A stretch of DNA of 64,000 bases from Cerrena zonata. Its lineage: Eukaryota > Basidiomycota > Agaricomycetes > Polyporales > Cerrenaceae. The stretch is taken from NCBI GenBank assembly GCA_038087015.1, contig JASBNA010000041.1, forward strand, positions 1-64,000. Direction: 5' to 3'. Both the position numbers and the translations under genes were made by a program. Of the stretch, positions 62,059 to 64,000 are shown piece by piece. The notes below the pieces were generated by a model that ran no database searches, was not told the DNA's origin, and worked only from the letters and a program-made list of their open reading frames with translations. Within the stretch, counting starts at the first letter, position 1; every line of letters begins with the position of its first letter.

Positions 62059-63966
62059 TTATTGACAAACCTCCCATCGGTCCTTCCCAACACACCACAT
62101 TCTCCCATTTTCCTGACCCCACTCTAGTGCAGCCTTTACATGCCAGTCACCCACCCTGGCCCACCGGTCATCCTTTCTTCTCAAATAATGCACTATCTCA
62201 TCGGCAGTAGGACCAGGAACAGATGTCTTTCTTTCACGCATCTTTCGTGCTCTTGATACCATACTGACAATCGCCTTTTCGACTTGTCCACAGAGGTATG
62301 AAGGTACGAGAGGGATGTAAGATTCTTCATTAGGATCAGGATCACTGAGTATACCCGGATCTGGATCCGCTCCTGTGAAAGAATAGGACTGATTTGTGAC
62401 CGAAGAAACAGTTGTACTGTTTGCATCGATCGAGGTGCTCATGCTTGATTTCCATAGTCGTATTTCAGACTGCGAATGCGAGAGAGAAATGTGGGGAAGT
62501 CGGTGTTTAGGACCGTCGAACAGCACGATACTGCCTTCATCGTAAAGCTGTCTGATAGCGAATCGAAACAAACGTTTCATCTTGGGACCAGGTCCTTCGC
62601 CTGGTTTAGTGCTACCCAATGGGGCAGCCGAAGAGGGTGTCGCGCGGGATTTGCCCTTTGTGTCAGTGGTATTAGTCGATAAACCTTGTGCTTGTTGCTC
62701 TTTCGCCTTCTTGCGTTCTTCTCGTGCTCGACGTTTGGCTTCTGCTTCGACCACTCTTCGTGCGAGCAAGGCCAGCTCTGGAACTCGGCGCAGGTGAGAA
62801 ATTGTGAATCCATACAGACCATCGTCAGGATTTGTTGTCGCATCTGCTTTAAGTGCGGTGGTTGGAGTTTGTGACGAAGCACCCTTGGGAGTGGTACCGA
62901 TACTTCTTCGCTTAGCGGGGCGTGGTGTTTCACCAGAGTCAGATGGTGGTGGACGTTTCCGTGGTCGCGTCGGTGTGTTGGGAATTTGAGACAGAGAAAA
63001 TGTAATGTCAGGATCGGGATCTTCGAAATCGGAGTCGTCATTAGAGTCGACAGTTTGTGCATTATCCAGGTAGTGTTTGACATAGATTCTGAATGTGTTG
63101 GCGGTGAGGTCTCTAGTGTGTAAACGAGACGGGTGGCGTAGTCGAAGTGGTGACTGATAGAATAACGAACATTTGATCTTTGAGCAAACAAAAGGAGAAT
63201 TGAAAGAGTTATACTAACCTTAGGACCAACAGGACTAGATGCGAGAGAAGGCGATGTTGCTGCACTGCTGCAAACAGAGAATTTGGACGGTGTTTGAGGA
63301 GGCGGGAATGTGATAGTGGTGTGATTGAAAATTGTGGATGATGGTCCAGCCTGGGGATTTGTACTGTTTGATGGCTTGGGTGGAAGCTGAGGTATCACGA
63401 ATGGATTTGAATTTGGAGGAAAGTAATGACTGCGATGTAGATCGCAAACATTCAACCAATGCTGAGATTCCTCGTTGATAGAAATACATGGTTCTGAAAC
63501 ATACCATAGCTCTTTAAGGTAAGGTGAGGTATCATGTGGGGTAGGGAACCTACCGATACTGTCGGTGATAATAATGCGACTCTGTCTCTGCACGGTAACC
63601 CGGCCAATGACCCGTATTGACATCCCGACAGACGCTAAAGGTTTGGGGGGAGGGTTGAGGTCAAGAGTCATAATGACGGGAGTTGAAACTATTTTCCCTG
63701 TTGGATTCTTCGAGCTACCTGATGGTTTAGGTCTCTTTGACGGAGCCTTGGATGGGGACTTCGGTGGCGTTGGATGTCGAAAAACACATTCAACAACCCC
63801 TGTCCCATCATCGACTAAATTGTCCACATCAGCTTTTCCACGATTCATCCGTGTTACGAGATAGACGGACGGTAATAAATTGTACGCTTTTCATATATCT
63901 GGACACCAACAAGGAGTCCAACAAGTCGTACAGTCCTGCAAGGGATTCGGCCTAGCCAAAAGAAGT
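62059..63966 (-). CDS. STN1: STN1, CST telomere-capping complex subunit
   Basis: STN1 pairs with TEN1/CTC1-type partners to cap telomeres and regulate fill-in synthesis. Exons read as 63966-63871, 63814-63554, 63493-63219 and 63153-62059. The OB-fold runs FFWLGRIPCRTVRLVGLLVG, VQIYEKRTIYYLDDGTG, VVECVFRHP, then SVGMSIRVIGRVTVQRQSR and IIITDSI. Later exons give SPLRLRHPSRLHTRDLTANT, FRIYVKHYLDN, FTISHLRRVPELALLARR, basic and Ser-rich linkers, and C-terminal winged-helix-like stretches (RFAIRQLYDEGSIVLFDG; DDRWARVGDWHVKAALEWG). The end is DRWEVCQ at 62059. The ATG at 63848 lies inside an intron and is not the start. The sequence before 63966 looks like an acceptor, so the true first exon is probably outside the window. 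Confidence 0.85.
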
Positions 63967-64000
63967 CTGCACCTTACAAATTGTCAATTAAACATTCATT

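Noticed and set aside
62577..63848. 423-codon frame as the complete STN1 protein
   Set aside because: The frame begins inside one intron and reads through two others, leaving the conserved frame after about 63219.
1..64000. Terpene, polyketide or RiPP biosynthetic cluster
   Set aside because: Five P450s and one A-T-R reductase are present, but no terpene synthase, PKS or RiPP core enzyme was seen, and housekeeping genes interrupt the order.

Overview
The window is nuclear DNA of a filamentous basidiomycete fungus, most likely an agaricomycete. The genes are dense and split by many short introns, mostly 45-65 nt with GT-AG ends. Most products belong to fungal families: a giant DUF6606/DUF3638/DUF3645 protein, several microsomal P450s, an adenylation-carrier-reductase enzyme, a FluG-type glutamine synthetase-like protein, RAD52, STN1 and PWP2. 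I could not fix genus or species, and I saw no tRNA, rRNA or CRISPR array. Exon boundaries were read by eye from splice signals and frame continuity, so they are approximate unless stated.

Layout. 1-712 (-): TENA/THI-4 gene cut by the window edge. 1074-10705 (-): very large DUF3638-type gene, with a possible phosphotransferase relic just upstream. 11541-12546 (+): MYND zinc-finger gene. 12916-15090 (-): P450 'A'. 17370-19042 (-): multispanning membrane protein 'A'. 19043-24145: gene-poor, degenerate 5 kb. 24146-25840 and 27063-28724 (+): membrane protein paralogues 'B' and 'C'. 29229-32158 (+): PWP2. 32286-34603 (-) and 36282-38483 (+): divergent P450s 'D' and 'E', with a MITE-like inverted-repeat element between them. 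39502-41604 (+): P450 'C'. 42242-42560 (+): 5'-truncated TENA copy. 43849-45969 (+): P450 'B'. 46469-47479 (-): second MYND gene. 48219-49953 (-): RAD52. 50510-52030 (+): glutamine synthetase-like gene. 53095-57301 (+): NRPS-like reductase. 57708-58544 (-): secreted proline-rich protein. 59834-61694 (-): F-box-like gene. 62059-63966 (-): STN1, whose 5' end probably lies outside the window.

The most striking structure is a large, diverged inverted duplication. The block MYND(+)/P450 A(-)/upstream relic at about 11.5-16.0 kb recurs in mirror order as upstream relic/P450 B(+)/MYND(-) at about 42.9-47.5 kb. A third related P450 (C) and a TENA fragment lie beside the right arm. All three related P450s share a promoter block and a TATA-like box at matching distances from the ATG. 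Housekeeping genes (PWP2, RAD52, STN1) are interleaved with these expanding accessory families. Five P450s and one carboxylate-reductase-type enzyme suggest specialised metabolism, but the window shows no terpene synthase or PKS, so no pathway can be named.
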